A DNA stretch of 6,428 nucleotides from Candidatus Arcticimaribacter sp. UBA7428 (GTDB taxonomy: Bacteria > Bacteroidota > Bacteroidia > Flavobacteriales > Flavobacteriaceae): NCBI GenBank assembly GCA_002477625.1, contig DLQQ01000017.1, positions 2,605-9,032 of the forward strand, written 5' to 3'. Shown in pieces: positions 6,361-6,428 of the stretch (its first letter is position 1; each line of letters starts with the position of its first letter). Under the pieces are notes generated by a model. That model had not been told where the DNA came from and did no database searches. It saw only the letters and a program-made list of their open reading frames with translations. The translations under genes and the position numbers were made by a program.

Positions 6361-6428
6361 TTGGATTCATTAACCATCAATACCCCTGTCGCAGTTAAAA
6401 AGACAAGTGTAGCTTTTCATACGCTAGG
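6361..6428 (+). CDS. mtaB: tRNA (t6A37-C2)-methylthiotransferase MtaB, N-terminal fragment, cut by window edge
   Basis: Only 22 complete codons are inside the window. They read (L/M)DSLTINTPVAVKKTS followed by VAFHTLG, with one glycine codon begun at the edge. VAFHTLG is the start of the N-terminal UPF0004 domain of MtaB, where B. subtilis YqeV reads VAFHTLGCKVN (from memory); the next residue should be the first iron-sulfur cysteine. MtaB is a cytoplasmic radical SAM enzyme that adds a methylthio group to N6-threonylcarbamoyladenosine 37 of tRNAs. There is no in-frame ATG upstream for at least 100 bases. The TTG at 6361 is the nearest standard alternative start and gives a 16-residue lead before the conserved strand. 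It is divergent from the solute-binding lipoprotein gene. The fragment is short, so identification depends on one motif; other MiaB-family members are less likely because MiaB and RimO differ in this motif. Confidence 0.72.
   Translation, partial: MDSLTINTPVAVKKTSVAFHTL

Overview
The window looks like ordinary chromosome from a member of the Bacteroidota, most likely the Flavobacteriia. Four things point there: AT-rich intergenic DNA with no Shine-Dalgarno sequences before the starts; several boxes matching the Bacteroidota -7 consensus TAnnTTTG, one with a properly spaced TTG at -33; a DUF4199 membrane protein next to a polyprenyl-phosphate-type glycosyltransferase; and a GlmU-like protein of the alternative kind seen in this phylum. 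The assignment rests on family resemblance and promoter style, not on a database search.

The left part (1-2983) is a leftward operon. In transcription order it holds a DUF4199 membrane protein, a family 2 glycosyltransferase with two C-terminal membrane helices, and an alpha-phosphoglucomutase/phosphomannomutase-type phospho-sugar mutase. The mutase start overlaps the glycosyltransferase stop by four bases (ATGA), and its C-terminus lies beyond the left edge. The mutase makes hexose 1-phosphates for nucleotide sugars, and the glycosyltransferase probably moves a sugar onto a lipid carrier, so the theme is envelope or glycan precursor metabolism.

The centre (2984-4673) starts with a compact divergent promoter region. 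Rightward is the gene for zinc-independent (type B) ribosomal protein L31, with a near-perfect Bacteroidota promoter and a strong intrinsic terminator. After it comes a GlmU-like left-handed beta-helix protein. It keeps counterparts of several E. coli GlmU acetyltransferase residues but lacks the classical GlmU nucleotidyltransferase signature.

The right part (4674-6428) has a leftward lipoprotein of the family 5 peptide-type ABC solute-binding proteins, convergent with the GlmU-like gene (19-base gap). Divergent from it, the window's last bases hold the first 22 complete codons of what is very probably mtaB, a tRNA methylthiotransferase. Neither divergent gene has a usable in-frame ATG. Both seem to start at TTG, and their -7 boxes lie only 3 bases apart on opposite strands.

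I found no mobile elements, CRISPR arrays, tRNA or rRNA genes, and no sign of a novel multi-gene system. The most useful observations are the TTG-initiated divergent pair, the unreported mtaB start at the edge, the GlmU-like protein's mix of conserved and missing motifs, and the start correction for L31.
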